Below the pieces are notes generated by a model. The model searched no databases, was not told the DNA's origin, and saw only the letters and a program-made list of their open reading frames with translations. A DNA stretch of 43,302 bases from an uncultured Spirochaetaceae bacterium (GTDB lineage Bacteria > Spirochaetota > Spirochaetia > Treponematales > Treponemataceae): the NCBI GenBank assembly GCA_902785455.1, contig CACZYY010000014.1, positions 1 to 43,302 of the forward strand. Reading direction: 5' to 3'. Shown piece after piece: positions 8,722 to 16,697 of this stretch (position 1 is the stretch's first letter; every line of letters begins with the position of its first letter). A program made the position numbers and the translations under genes.

Positions 8722-9800
8722 TATTTATCCCAATTAAGCAATTTTTTAAGTTTTTCTTCTTTTTGCTTGTATTCAAAGTTGCTCGGTGTACGCAAAGTTT
8801 TTGTGATGTCCTGAACAGCTGCGATAAGTGCCTGACTCTGCATCTGATTTGTAAGATTCTGTTTGATATAGTCGTAAACGGTGATTGTTGTTTCCGGCTG
8901 AACCAAATCAGAAATTGAAAGCATTTTTGCAGTGTACTTCTGGCGAACAACGTAGAACTGGAAATCAGTTTCTGTTTCGTTGAGTTTTGACATGTAGCCA
9001 ATATCGCGTGTGAAAAGTTCGAGCAAATCATTGTAAGAAATACCAAGCTGCTGTGCATGCTGAGCTGTTTTACCAATCAACAAATCTCCGCCCTGATAAT
9101 CTTTGCCGCTGTCAGCTTTGATTTTATCGTAAGAAAGAGATTTATCTTTTGCACCTTTAAGAAGAGCCTCAGCCTTGATTTTTGCACCTGCAGGATTGTC
9201 CCCCTTTGGAACAACTACCAGGAAGAGCTTGACCATATCATTCTGAACGAAAGAAGCTTTGTTCAAATCGTAGAATTTACGGATATCCTCGTCTTTTGGT
9301 GCAAGTTTGCCGATTTCGTCTTTTTTGTTCTGAAGAACATACTGCTGTGCAATAAGCTGATTTTTGAGATAAGCTTTGTAGTCAGCGACGTTCATTCCGA
9401 CCTGAACTTTCATGAAGTCATCAAGCGACTGGCCTGTCTGCTTTTTGACAATTTCTGAAAATTCTGACTCAGTTACCGGGCGGCCAACCTGCTGGCTGAC
9501 ATTCTGCAAGAAATACTGATTGACCTGTGTATCTGTGATGCTCATTCCAGCCTTTTGAGCTGCCTGAACGACCAGTTTTTCGTCAATCATAGCGTCCAAA
9601 ATTTCTTTTTTTTGCTCTACTGTGAAATTTGAAGTGTTATTCTGCTTCTGATAAATTTCAACACGGTTTTTAAGCTGCTTAAGCGTGATTGTCTCAGATT
9701 TATTGAGTTTTACGACAGCCAACGGCTGTAAATCCGACTGAGCGAACGCACCGAACGCCATCGAAATAGCAAGTGTTGCAGCAAGTACAAGTTTTTTCAT
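8721..9800 (-). CDS. Periplasmic SurA/PrsA-like peptidyl-prolyl isomerase or chaperone
   Basis: Secreted protein of 359 aa. The signal peptide is MKKLVLAATLAISMAFGAFA with cleavage before QSD. An N-terminal helical SurA_N-like chaperone region (KNRVEIYQKQNN, VEQKKEILDAMIDEKLVVQAAQKAG) includes the typical ILDxLIDxkLl signature. It is followed by a region with parvulin-like features (KLFLVVVPKGDNPAGAKIKAEALLKGAKD, DSGKDYQGGDLLIG). The parvulin domain is divergent, so catalytic isomerase activity is uncertain while outer-membrane protein chaperoning is likely. The corresponding T. pallidum locus next to alaS was described as a basic membrane antigen (TpN39b, from memory). It is in an operon with nusB. 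Confidence 0.85.
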   Translation of the reverse strand: MKKLVLAATLAISMAFGAFAQSDLQPLAVVKLNKSETITLKQLKNRVEIYQKQNNTSNFTVEQKKEILDAMIDEKLVVQAAQKAGMSITDTQVNQYFLQNVSQQVGRPVTESEFSEIVKKQTGQSLDDFMKVQVGMNVADYKAYLKNQLIAQQYVLQNKKDEIGKLAPKDEDIRKFYDLNKASFVQNDMVKLFLVVVPKGDNPAGAKIKAEALLKGAKDKSLSYDKIKADSGKDYQGGDLLIGKTAQHAQQLGISYNDLLELFTRDIGYMSKLNETETDFQFYVVRQKYTAKMLSISDLVQPETTITVYDYIKQNLTNQMQSQALIAAVQDITKTLRTPSNFEYKQKEEKLKKLLNWDK

Positions 9801-9858
9801 TTTAAAATTTCCTCTAGAAATAAAAACAATTTATTTCCAATTAGTTACATAAATTATT

Positions 9859-9939
9859 GCCACACAGATTCGAGATTCCTACGGAATCTCTTTAAATAAA
9901 TAAGACTGATTTTGCGTAGCAAAATCGAATCTGTGTGGC
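9859..9939. repeat. Family A palindromic repeat, copy 2 (inverted orientation)
   Basis: Outer stem GCCACACAGATTCGA/TCGAATCTGTGTGGC pairs perfectly. The inner hairpins are the same as in copy 1 (TTCC-TAC-GGAA and TTTTGC-GTA-GCAAAA), but the spacer between them differs. It lies between alaS and the PPIase gene, both minus strand, 5 nt from the alaS stop. Confidence 0.9.
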
Positions 9940-9944
9940 TATCT

Positions 9945-11771
9945 TTACTGAGGGTCGAGTGGAAGACCACCAGAAATCACCGCACGGATTCGGCGAACAC
10001 CAGCTGAGCTTGACTGCTCTTTCTGGATTTTGAAATCACCAATCTGGGCTGTGTGCTGAACGTGCGGGCCGCCACAAACTTCTTTTGAGAACCAGTCTGA
10101 CTTCGGATCTTTACCGATTGTGTAGACTTTTACGTCCTCACCGTATTTGTTTGTGAACAATGCTCGTGCTCCGGCAGCTTTTGCGGCTTCAAGCGACATG
10201 ATTTCCATTGTTACAGGCAAATCTTCTTTAATCTTGGCGTTTACGATGTCCTCAACTTGCTGAATTTCTTCTTTTGTCATTGGACGCTCAAAAGTGAAGT
10301 CGAAACGCATACGCTCGTTGTTGATGTTTGAGCCCTTCTGAGCAACCTGATCGCCGAGAACATTGACCAGAGCCTGCTGCAAAAGGTGTGTTGCGGTATG
10401 ATATTTTGTTGTTGTGTCGCTCTGCTCTGCAAGACCACCTTTAGCCTTTCCTGCATCGAGTGATTTTGAAGCTTCCTGATGCTTGCGCTCAGCCTCTTTG
10501 AAGCCTTCGACATCAACTGTGAAGCCGTTCTCTGCGCCCAATTCCTGAGTAAGCTCAAGCGGGAATCCGAATGTATCGTACAGACGGAATGCGACTTTGC
10601 CGGAAATCTCCTTCTTTGGATTCTTCATGAGATTTGGAAGAAGCTTCTGGAACTCAGCCTCGCCTTTTGAAAGTGTGACACGGAATTTTTCTTCCTCGGC
10701 AGTAAGTTCTTTGCGAACTTTGTCAGCGTTTGTCTCAAGCTCCGGATACGCGCACTTGAAGTTTTCGATTACAACATTTGCGACTTCTGCAAGGAATGCC
10801 TTTTCGATACCGAGTTTCATTCCGTGTCGGACAGCACGACGAATCAATCGGCGGAGAACATAGCCAGCACCTACTCGATCCGGGCTTACGCCGCGAACAT
10901 CACCAATGATGAATACTGATGCGCGGGCATGGTCTGCGATGATTCGGACAGACTTGTCCTTTTCTTCATCGCTTCCATATTTATAAGAAGAAAGTTCTTC
11001 GATTTTTGCAATAATTGGCTGGAAAACTTCTGTGAGATAAACAGACTTTTTGCCCTGGAGAATACAGTTTGTGCGTTCCAGACCCATGCCGGTGTCAACG
11101 TTCTTTTTTTCAAGCGGAACGAGAGTCTTTTCGTCGATGCGGTTGTACTGCATGAAGACGTTGTTCCAGATTTCCATCCAGTTTGCAGAATCTGTGCCCT
11201 TGTTTGAGCCGACCGGAGGCAAGCCCTCGCCAACCCAATAGAAAATTTCGGTGTCTGGGCCACATGGACCTGTTGGACCTGCTGCCCACCAGTTGTCGCT
11301 TGCCGGAAGATATGCGATTTTGTCTTCTGGCATACCGTTTTCCTTCCAGTAGCCGGCAGCTTCTTCATCGCGAGGAGCATTCTCATCGCCAGCAAAAACA
11401 GTTACTGAAATCTTTTTTGGATCAAGAGCAAGCCAATCTTTGCTTGTAAGGAATTCGTAAGAAAAAGCGATTGACTCTTTTTTGAAATAGTCGCCCAAAG
11501 ACCAGTTTCCGAGCATTTCAAAACAAGTGAGGTGGCTTGGATCGCCAACTTCTTCAATGTCGCCTGTACGGATACACTTCTGGTAGTCGGTCAATCGTGT
11601 TCCCGCCGGGTGCTTTTCGCCAAGCAAATACGGAACGAGCGGGTGCATACCAGCCATCGTAAACAAAACTGAAGGGTCATTTTCTGGAATCAAGCTCTGT
11701 CCAGAAATCTCAACGTGATTCTTAGATTTAAAAAACTCAATATATTTTGAGCGTAACTCGTTAGCTGTCAT
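9945..11771 (-). CDS. alaS: Alanyl-tRNA synthetase, short spirochaete form
   Basis: Class II aminoacyl-tRNA synthetase charging tRNA-Ala. At 608 aa it is far shorter than the usual 870-880 aa. The N-terminal catalytic core is complete (MTANELRSKYIEFFKSKNH, PSVLFTMAGMHPLVPYLLG, GPTGPCGPDTEIFYWVG, NVDTGMGLERTN). The anticodon-independent tRNA-recognition region follows. The editing domain keeps its zinc ligands: H458-TAT-H462 and C566-GGP-H570. The chain stops shortly after SSSAGVRRIRAVISGG, so the C-Ala and oligomerisation region is absent. Borrelia AlaRS is similarly short, so this looks lineage-typical rather than truncated. It follows the OmpA-like gene by 15 nt. No clear ribosome-binding site precedes the ATG. 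Confidence 0.97.
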   Translation of the reverse strand: MTANELRSKYIEFFKSKNHVEISGQSLIPENDPSVLFTMAGMHPLVPYLLGEKHPAGTRLTDYQKCIRTGDIEEVGDPSHLTCFEMLGNWSLGDYFKKESIAFSYEFLTSKDWLALDPKKISVTVFAGDENAPRDEEAAGYWKENGMPEDKIAYLPASDNWWAAGPTGPCGPDTEIFYWVGEGLPPVGSNKGTDSANWMEIWNNVFMQYNRIDEKTLVPLEKKNVDTGMGLERTNCILQGKKSVYLTEVFQPIIAKIEELSSYKYGSDEEKDKSVRIIADHARASVFIIGDVRGVSPDRVGAGYVLRRLIRRAVRHGMKLGIEKAFLAEVANVVIENFKCAYPELETNADKVRKELTAEEEKFRVTLSKGEAEFQKLLPNLMKNPKKEISGKVAFRLYDTFGFPLELTQELGAENGFTVDVEGFKEAERKHQEASKSLDAGKAKGGLAEQSDTTTKYHTATHLLQQALVNVLGDQVAQKGSNINNERMRFDFTFERPMTKEEIQQVEDIVNAKIKEDLPVTMEIMSLEAAKAAGARALFTNKYGEDVKVYTIGKDPKSDWFSKEVCGGPHVQHTAQIGDFKIQKEQSSSAGVRRIRAVISGGLPLDPQ

Positions 11772-11786
11772 AATCTAAAGAGTTTA

Positions 11787-14108
11787 CTACTTTTTCAAAA
11801 TAAATTCTACACGTCTGTTCTTCCAGCGGTCTTCGAGAGCCGTTGAATTCGTTGCAGGATTTTTGCTTCCGTTGCCGACAGCCTTTAAATTTGCAGCGGA
11901 TACACCGTCTTTTATGAGCCAGTCACGGACATATTGCGCACGCTGCTCAGAAAGGAGTTTGACTTCATCCTCTTCGGCCTGTGTGCCAGAAAGGTTGTTC
12001 GCATTTCCTTCAATCTGGACATTGTAATCACGGAATTTTTTGAGAATTTCTGAAATTCGCCCCAAAACTTTGACGTTGTTTTCAAGTGTCTTCTGGTCAA
12101 GGCCCCTTGTCTTTCCATCATAATCGGGATTCTGCATGAGTTCTTCGGTTGTCTTAAAATCGGCCGCATCACTTCGGAATGTAATAGAAGGAACCTGAAT
12201 TTTGACTCGCTCGCCATCACGCACTACAAGGACATCGACCTTTACAAAGCCTTTGACCGTACTTGAAAGATTATTTGAGTCAGTGACCGTAAATTCGTAC
12301 GGATAATCCGTAGCCGACTGAACGACCTCACCGCGCGCACTTTTTCCGTTCCAGATGATTTTTTCCTGAAGTTTGTCAGTGCCTTTTGCTATCCAGAAAG
12401 GTTTGAGCGTTGCAGGATCTTCCACAGTGAAAGACCATGATGACATCGGAGAATCACACTCAGCTTTTACCATAATCGTGAGATCATCATATTCGCCATC
12501 GCCATCCGGTGAGAAATATTGCGGAGAAATTCCAACAGAAAGTTTTGGCTCTTTTGAATTCTGAGGAGCTTCGGACTGAACGAATGACTGAATTTCTTCG
12601 ACCTTAGCGGCTTCATCTTCTTTGGGCGGCGTATATTTTTTGAGCACGACAGGTGCATTCTGTTCTTTATAAAAGCCTTCCGGGCTTATTACAACCGGAT
12701 TGAGAAGAATCGTGTCCCTGTCTTTTTCTGACTGGAACGAAGGAAGATAATTTTCCTTGAAGAAAGGAAGCTCATGAGCTGAGCGGAACTGAATCAACGT
12801 GCTTCCAGTAATTTCATTTGTGGTAAACCGGCCTGAATCATAGGAAGTTTTACCAGTGGCAACGTAATTGGTTTCGGAGAATTTAAGAATCGTGTGGTCA
12901 TTTGCTTCCCAGTTTTCCTGCTCGATAAGGCGGGCAATACATTCTGCCTGCGGAGTTGCGACAGCCCGCTCAGGCTCCCTTGCGGTGAATTTTTTGTAAT
13001 TTCCGTCCCACTGTGTGCTTTCGTTGATTAACATTCGCACATCATCCTGCAATTTGATTTTGATTTCATCAGTGCTGACCAGAGAAATATCAAAACGACG
13101 CTGAAGATTTTCGATCGACTTGTTTACAGCAGAAAAATAGATTCCGTTGCGGCGGAGAGTGCTTTTGAGCCAGGAATAAACTTCCTCGCTGTCCTCATAT
13201 TCGAAAATAATTTCGGAATTCGCATAATCAAAAGAAATATAGCGGATGTTCGAGCCTGTATTTTCAGTTTTGTACCAGAGACCTTCCAGAAATTTGCCGA
13301 AAGTGGCAACCGTTCCGTCCTGAATTCGGGCAAGTTCCTTTGCAGCGACTCGATTGCCTGATACACGGAGTGTGCGGGTGGCAACATAAGAATGAGTATC
13401 TTCGCTCCACTCGTACATTGTCTGGATTTGGTCAAGCTGTGTAGAATCAGAACCAAGATTTTTAGTGTCGGAAGTATAAACCCAAACAGGAAAACTTGCG
13501 CCCCTTGACTGTGAAAGCTCGTAACTTTCCGGACGCGGAGTCTGCTGAATGAAAATCGTGCCGTCAGCCTCAAAATCGCCGATTGGTTTGAGAACGAATT
13601 CACCGTTTTTGTTCCGTGTTCCCTCGAAAATTTTGAGAACGACATTTCCGGAATCGGTTACGCCTTGATAAACAAGAGAATTTTTGTGATTTCCGATTAC
13701 GTCCATGCTGGTGCAGGCGAAGGTTTTCATCTGCGTGATTTGAGTGGCAAGATAATTTGAGCGTGTATAAGTGCCTGTTTTTGAGTCATAAAGGCCGACG
13801 ATAAGAACGATGTACGGACTTGAAGTGGTTTTTACCATGTTGATTTGATCGTCCGCTCCGTCACCGTCAATATCCATTTCCAAAGTGCCAACTAAGGTTT
13901 CGCCGTTTGAAAGCTGAATGAATGAAGTGTGCTCCAATCCATCTGAATAATCGCTGGATTTTTGCTCGGATTCGGGATTGCCGACGATTGGCACAACGAC
14001 TTTTGCGCGAGAAATTGATTTATCGACTACGAAAAGGTTACGGCTGAAAAACAAAAGGGCAAGAGCCGCACCCGCCAGCACGAAGATGACGGGAATTAAT
14101 CGTTTCAT
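11787..14108 (-). CDS. OmpA-domain envelope protein with FlgD-like Ig domain
   Basis: 773-aa envelope protein anchored by an N-terminal hydrophobic segment (IPVIFVLAGAALALLFF). The N-terminal half contains a calcium-loop-like MDIDGDGADDQ and beta-rich sequence that reminds me of treponemal pallilysin-related proteins; no HEXXH motif is present. A FlgD/gliding-type Ig-like domain starts at SVGISPQYFSPDGDGEYDD. The C-terminus is an OmpA-like peptidoglycan-binding domain with VQIEGNANN, LSEQRAQYVRDWLI, GNGSKNP and NRRVEFIL. It should tether the envelope to peptidoglycan from the periplasm. It begins the minus-strand run into alaS; a -10-like TAGAAT lies 8 nt before the ATG. The function of the N-terminal half is not recognised. 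Confidence 0.82.
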   Translation of the reverse strand: MKRLIPVIFVLAGAALALLFFSRNLFVVDKSISRAKVVVPIVGNPESEQKSSDYSDGLEHTSFIQLSNGETLVGTLEMDIDGDGADDQINMVKTTSSPYIVLIVGLYDSKTGTYTRSNYLATQITQMKTFACTSMDVIGNHKNSLVYQGVTDSGNVVLKIFEGTRNKNGEFVLKPIGDFEADGTIFIQQTPRPESYELSQSRGASFPVWVYTSDTKNLGSDSTQLDQIQTMYEWSEDTHSYVATRTLRVSGNRVAAKELARIQDGTVATFGKFLEGLWYKTENTGSNIRYISFDYANSEIIFEYEDSEEVYSWLKSTLRRNGIYFSAVNKSIENLQRRFDISLVSTDEIKIKLQDDVRMLINESTQWDGNYKKFTAREPERAVATPQAECIARLIEQENWEANDHTILKFSETNYVATGKTSYDSGRFTTNEITGSTLIQFRSAHELPFFKENYLPSFQSEKDRDTILLNPVVISPEGFYKEQNAPVVLKKYTPPKEDEAAKVEEIQSFVQSEAPQNSKEPKLSVGISPQYFSPDGDGEYDDLTIMVKAECDSPMSSWSFTVEDPATLKPFWIAKGTDKLQEKIIWNGKSARGEVVQSATDYPYEFTVTDSNNLSSTVKGFVKVDVLVVRDGERVKIQVPSITFRSDAADFKTTEELMQNPDYDGKTRGLDQKTLENNVKVLGRISEILKKFRDYNVQIEGNANNLSGTQAEEDEVKLLSEQRAQYVRDWLIKDGVSAANLKAVGNGSKNPATNSTALEDRWKNRRVEFILKK

Positions 14109-14196
14109 GGGAAATTATTCTAACAAAAAAGTAAGCTAAAGTACACTAGGAGCGCATGTCCTTACAGGGCAAACGTATTATAAAATACTTGCTGTC

Positions 14197-14347
14197 AAAA
14201 ATGGCTTCCAGTCGTGAAAACGGCTTATCGGAAACGCATGCTAGCATGCTACACGCGTTTTGCGCTTGTAACCATATACGTTTGCCGCTTTCGCGGCAGC
14301 ACAAAACGAGTGTTTCCGTAAGCCGTTTCGCTCCCTTGCGCCATTTT
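14197..14347 (-). repeat. Family B structured repeat, copy 2 (inverted)
   Basis: Ends AAAATGGC/GCCATTTT. Read on the minus strand it has stem ACGGCTTACGGAAA paired with TTTCCGATAAGCCGT, hairpin TGCCGC-GAAA-GCGGCA, the long arm CGTTTTGTGC/GCGCAAAACG with one U-G wobble, and the perfect palindrome GCATGCTAGCATGC. Relative to the other copies the stem pair A-T has become G-C (CGGAAA/TTTCCG), a compensatory change. It starts 30 nt beyond the MATE stop, in the MATE transcript's direction. Confidence 0.9.
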
Positions 14348-14377
14348 CAATATAAAACTGGTTATAATGCATTTGCC

Positions 14378-15736
14378 CTACATGTTCTTAAAATCCTTGT
14401 TCATAAACATGAACATTGTGAGGGCTATGAAAATCGAAACAATATCTGCGATTGGCTGAGAGAGAATCAAGCCTTCAAGACCAATCAGTTTGTTCATTAT
14501 GATTGTGCAAGGAACAAATACGAAGCCCTGCCGGCTGATTGCCAAAGCCAATGACTCTTTTGCTTTGCCCATGGCCTGGAATGAAAAGTTAAGGACAAAG
14601 AGGATTCCCAGGAATGAGCTTGAATACATGAGGGCGCGGAGCATTTTCATACCCATTTCGATTACTGCTTCGTCACCGATAAACACGCTTACAATCTGAC
14701 GTGTGAAGACAAAATATGCCGCCGTCAAAATAAGGCCGGCAACCGTATTGCACAAAACCGCAAATTTCATTGTGTCCTTCATGCGACGGAAATTTCTTGC
14801 ACCGAAGTTGTATCCTACAAGCGGCTGAACCCCCGCACCCAAACCAAGCTGCACGAAAACTACGAGCATGTTTGCCTTCATCGCAATTCCCATGCCTGCG
14901 ACGGCAACATCACCGTAAGTGACGAGGAATGTGTTCATGAGGATATTGCTCAAACTCATGAGGATGTTTGTGATTGAAGCCGGCAAACCGATTAAAAGAA
15001 CGCCTTTTAAAATTCCGTTACGAATCGCGAAATATTTTGGGCTTAACGTGAGGACTGAACCAGGCTTACAGACATGAATAAAATAGAAGAGAATTGAAAC
15101 AAGATTGCCGATTACAGTTGCGATTGCAGCACCGGCAACACCAAGACCGAGACATGGGATTCCGAGGAAAGAATCAAGGATGAAAATAGGATCAAGGATG
15201 ATGTTTGCCACCGTTCCGGCCATCATTCCTTTCATTGAGCTTTGAGCCGCACCTTCTCCACGAATCAAGTTTGTGAAAGCCGTGGAAATTACGATTGCAG
15301 GACCGCCATAAGCAATCCATGAGAGATATGACTTTGCAAAGCCGAAAGTGTTTTCACTTGTGCCGACAGCATTGAGAATCTGTGCCATAAAAGTAAGCAT
15401 CAGAATCGCGCCGATTACACCTGTGGCAAAACCCGCGTACAAGCAGAACGAACTGATTTTCTTGGCCTTGTCATATTGCTTTTCACCGAGAGCACGGCTG
15501 AGGAACGAGGATCCGCCCATACCGAAAATGTTGCCGGCAGCCATAAAGAACAAAAACACAGGAGTCGCCACACTCACCGCCGCAACCTGATTAGGATCAC
15601 CCGTTCTTCCTACGAAAAATGTGTCTACCATATTGTAAAAAACAGCAACAATCATGCTCAAAACGGTAGGAAGAGCCAGTTTGAAGACCGCCTTTGGAAT
15701 CGGGTCTTTTTCAAAAACATCGATATTCTTTAACAT
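14378..15736 (-). CDS. MATE-family multidrug or metabolite exporter
   Basis: Polytopic inner-membrane antiporter of 452 aa, the normal length for the family, with about 12 helices in two homologous halves. Conserved MATE features are PIPKAVFKLALPTVLSMIVAVFYNMVDTFFVGR at the N-terminus (shown in the gene start), FGMGGSSFLSRALGE and LGAGVQPLVGYNFGARN in the second half. These exporters move cationic compounds against Na+ or H+ gradients; the substrate is not readable. It is monocistronic. Its promoter ends 7 nt before the ATG with no ribosome-binding site, so the mRNA is probably leaderless. An inverted repeat over the spacer and -10 box suggests repressor control. Confidence 0.92.
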   Translation of the reverse strand: MLKNIDVFEKDPIPKAVFKLALPTVLSMIVAVFYNMVDTFFVGRTGDPNQVAAVSVATPVFLFFMAAGNIFGMGGSSFLSRALGEKQYDKAKKISSFCLYAGFATGVIGAILMLTFMAQILNAVGTSENTFGFAKSYLSWIAYGGPAIVISTAFTNLIRGEGAAQSSMKGMMAGTVANIILDPIFILDSFLGIPCLGLGVAGAAIATVIGNLVSILFYFIHVCKPGSVLTLSPKYFAIRNGILKGVLLIGLPASITNILMSLSNILMNTFLVTYGDVAVAGMGIAMKANMLVVFVQLGLGAGVQPLVGYNFGARNFRRMKDTMKFAVLCNTVAGLILTAAYFVFTRQIVSVFIGDEAVIEMGMKMLRALMYSSSFLGILFVLNFSFQAMGKAKESLALAISRQGFVFVPCTIIMNKLIGLEGLILSQPIADIVSIFIALTMFMFMNKDFKNM

Positions 15737-15743
15737 AGTGAAA

Positions 15744-15772
15744 ATTTAGCAGAAAATGCTAAAAAATGTCAA
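15744..15772 (-). promoter_or_regulatory. MATE promoter with overlapping operator-like inverted repeat
   Basis: On the minus strand: TTGACA, 17-nt spacer, CTAAAT, then 7 nt to the ATG. The inverted repeat TTAGCAGAAAATGCTAA (15746-15762) covers the -10 box and part of the spacer, a good place for a small repressor. The 7-nt distance places the transcription start at about the A of ATG. Confidence 0.7.
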
Positions 15773-15905
15773 CAAATGTTAAGGAATTATTATTTTAATA
15801 GAAAAAGCTGGATAAAGTTAATTTTAAAAAATCTAAAATCTAAATTTTTTCCTATGAAAAAATCATAATATGTATTATAATTTAATAAGATTTTAAAGAG
15901 GTTTT

Positions 15906-16667
15906 ATGGAACGAAGCATTCTTTTTGTCAGTGAAGCTCAGAACTTTTTAGTCACAGCAATGATAAAATCCCTAAAAGAAGCCCGCTTTGACGTATCAAC
16001 AGCAGAGCCGGACATGGTAGAAATTTCGCTAATTCAAAATATTCCGGATATTTACATCGTTTATCTCGAAGGCGATTTAAACAAATTCAACGGAACGCTC
16101 AAATACCTCAAAAAATTAGTCACTGAAGAAGGCCATGACCGCGTGCTGTATCTTATCGGCAACCCCATGGAAATCGAAGCAGCATACGAAGTCTATCCAA
16201 AATCACTTGTATCTTCATCATTCAGTCGCCCCGTAAACATTCAGGACGTCATTAAAAAGCTCAACATGCTCATCACAAGCGAAGAAGGTGGCACTCCGGG
16301 GCGCAAAAAAATTCTCGTCGTAGATGATGACGGCGTAATGCTCCGCACCATGAAAATCTGGCTTTCCAAAAAATACGAAGTCTACATGGCAAATTCAGGT
16401 CTCAATGCGCTTCAGTTCCTTTCATCAAACCACGTTGACTTGATTCTTCTTGATTACGAAATGCCTGTCGCTTCCGGGCTTCAGATTTTTGAAATGCTCA
16501 AACACGACGTAAACCTCTCAAATATTCCGGTTATATTCCTCACTTCCAAGGATGACAAAGAAACAGTCATGAAGGTGCTTGCGGCAGGGCCTGAGAAATA
16601 TCTTCTCAAATCTTCCGAGCCGGACATGCTCCTTAAAACTGTAGACGATTTCTTTAAAGGCAAATAA
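15906..16667 (+). CDS. Tandem-receiver response regulator without output domain
   Basis: 253-aa cytoplasmic protein made of two receiver-type domains. Residues about 1-122 form a receiver-like fold that lacks the phosphoacceptor: PDIYIVYLEGD has Tyr where the Asp should be. Residues about 131-253 form a complete receiver: KKILVVDDDG, phosphoacceptor Asp183 in LILLDYEMPVASG, Thr in VIFLTSKDD, and Lys in KYLLKSSEPD. No DNA-binding or enzymatic domain follows. The next gene, 30 nt downstream, is a hybrid histidine kinase with its own HPt domain, so this regulator is the likely final phosphate acceptor or a phosphate sink. AGAGG lies just upstream of the ATG and a TATAAT box is at 15876-15881. 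Confidence 0.9.
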   Translation: MERSILFVSEAQNFLVTAMIKSLKEARFDVSTAEPDMVEISLIQNIPDIYIVYLEGDLNKFNGTLKYLKKLVTEEGHDRVLYLIGNPMEIEAAYEVYPKSLVSSSFSRPVNIQDVIKKLNMLITSEEGGTPGRKKILVVDDDGVMLRTMKIWLSKKYEVYMANSGLNALQFLSSNHVDLILLDYEMPVASGLQIFEMLKHDVNLSNIPVIFLTSKDDKETVMKVLAAGPEKYLLKSSEPDMLLKTVDDFFKGK

Positions 16668-16697
16668 CACTTCTCATTTTTCAGCGATGGGGGATTC

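Noticed and set aside
9945..11771. alaS as a truncated pseudogene
   Set aside because: All catalytic and editing motifs are intact and short AlaRS is known in Borrelia, so the length appears lineage-specific.
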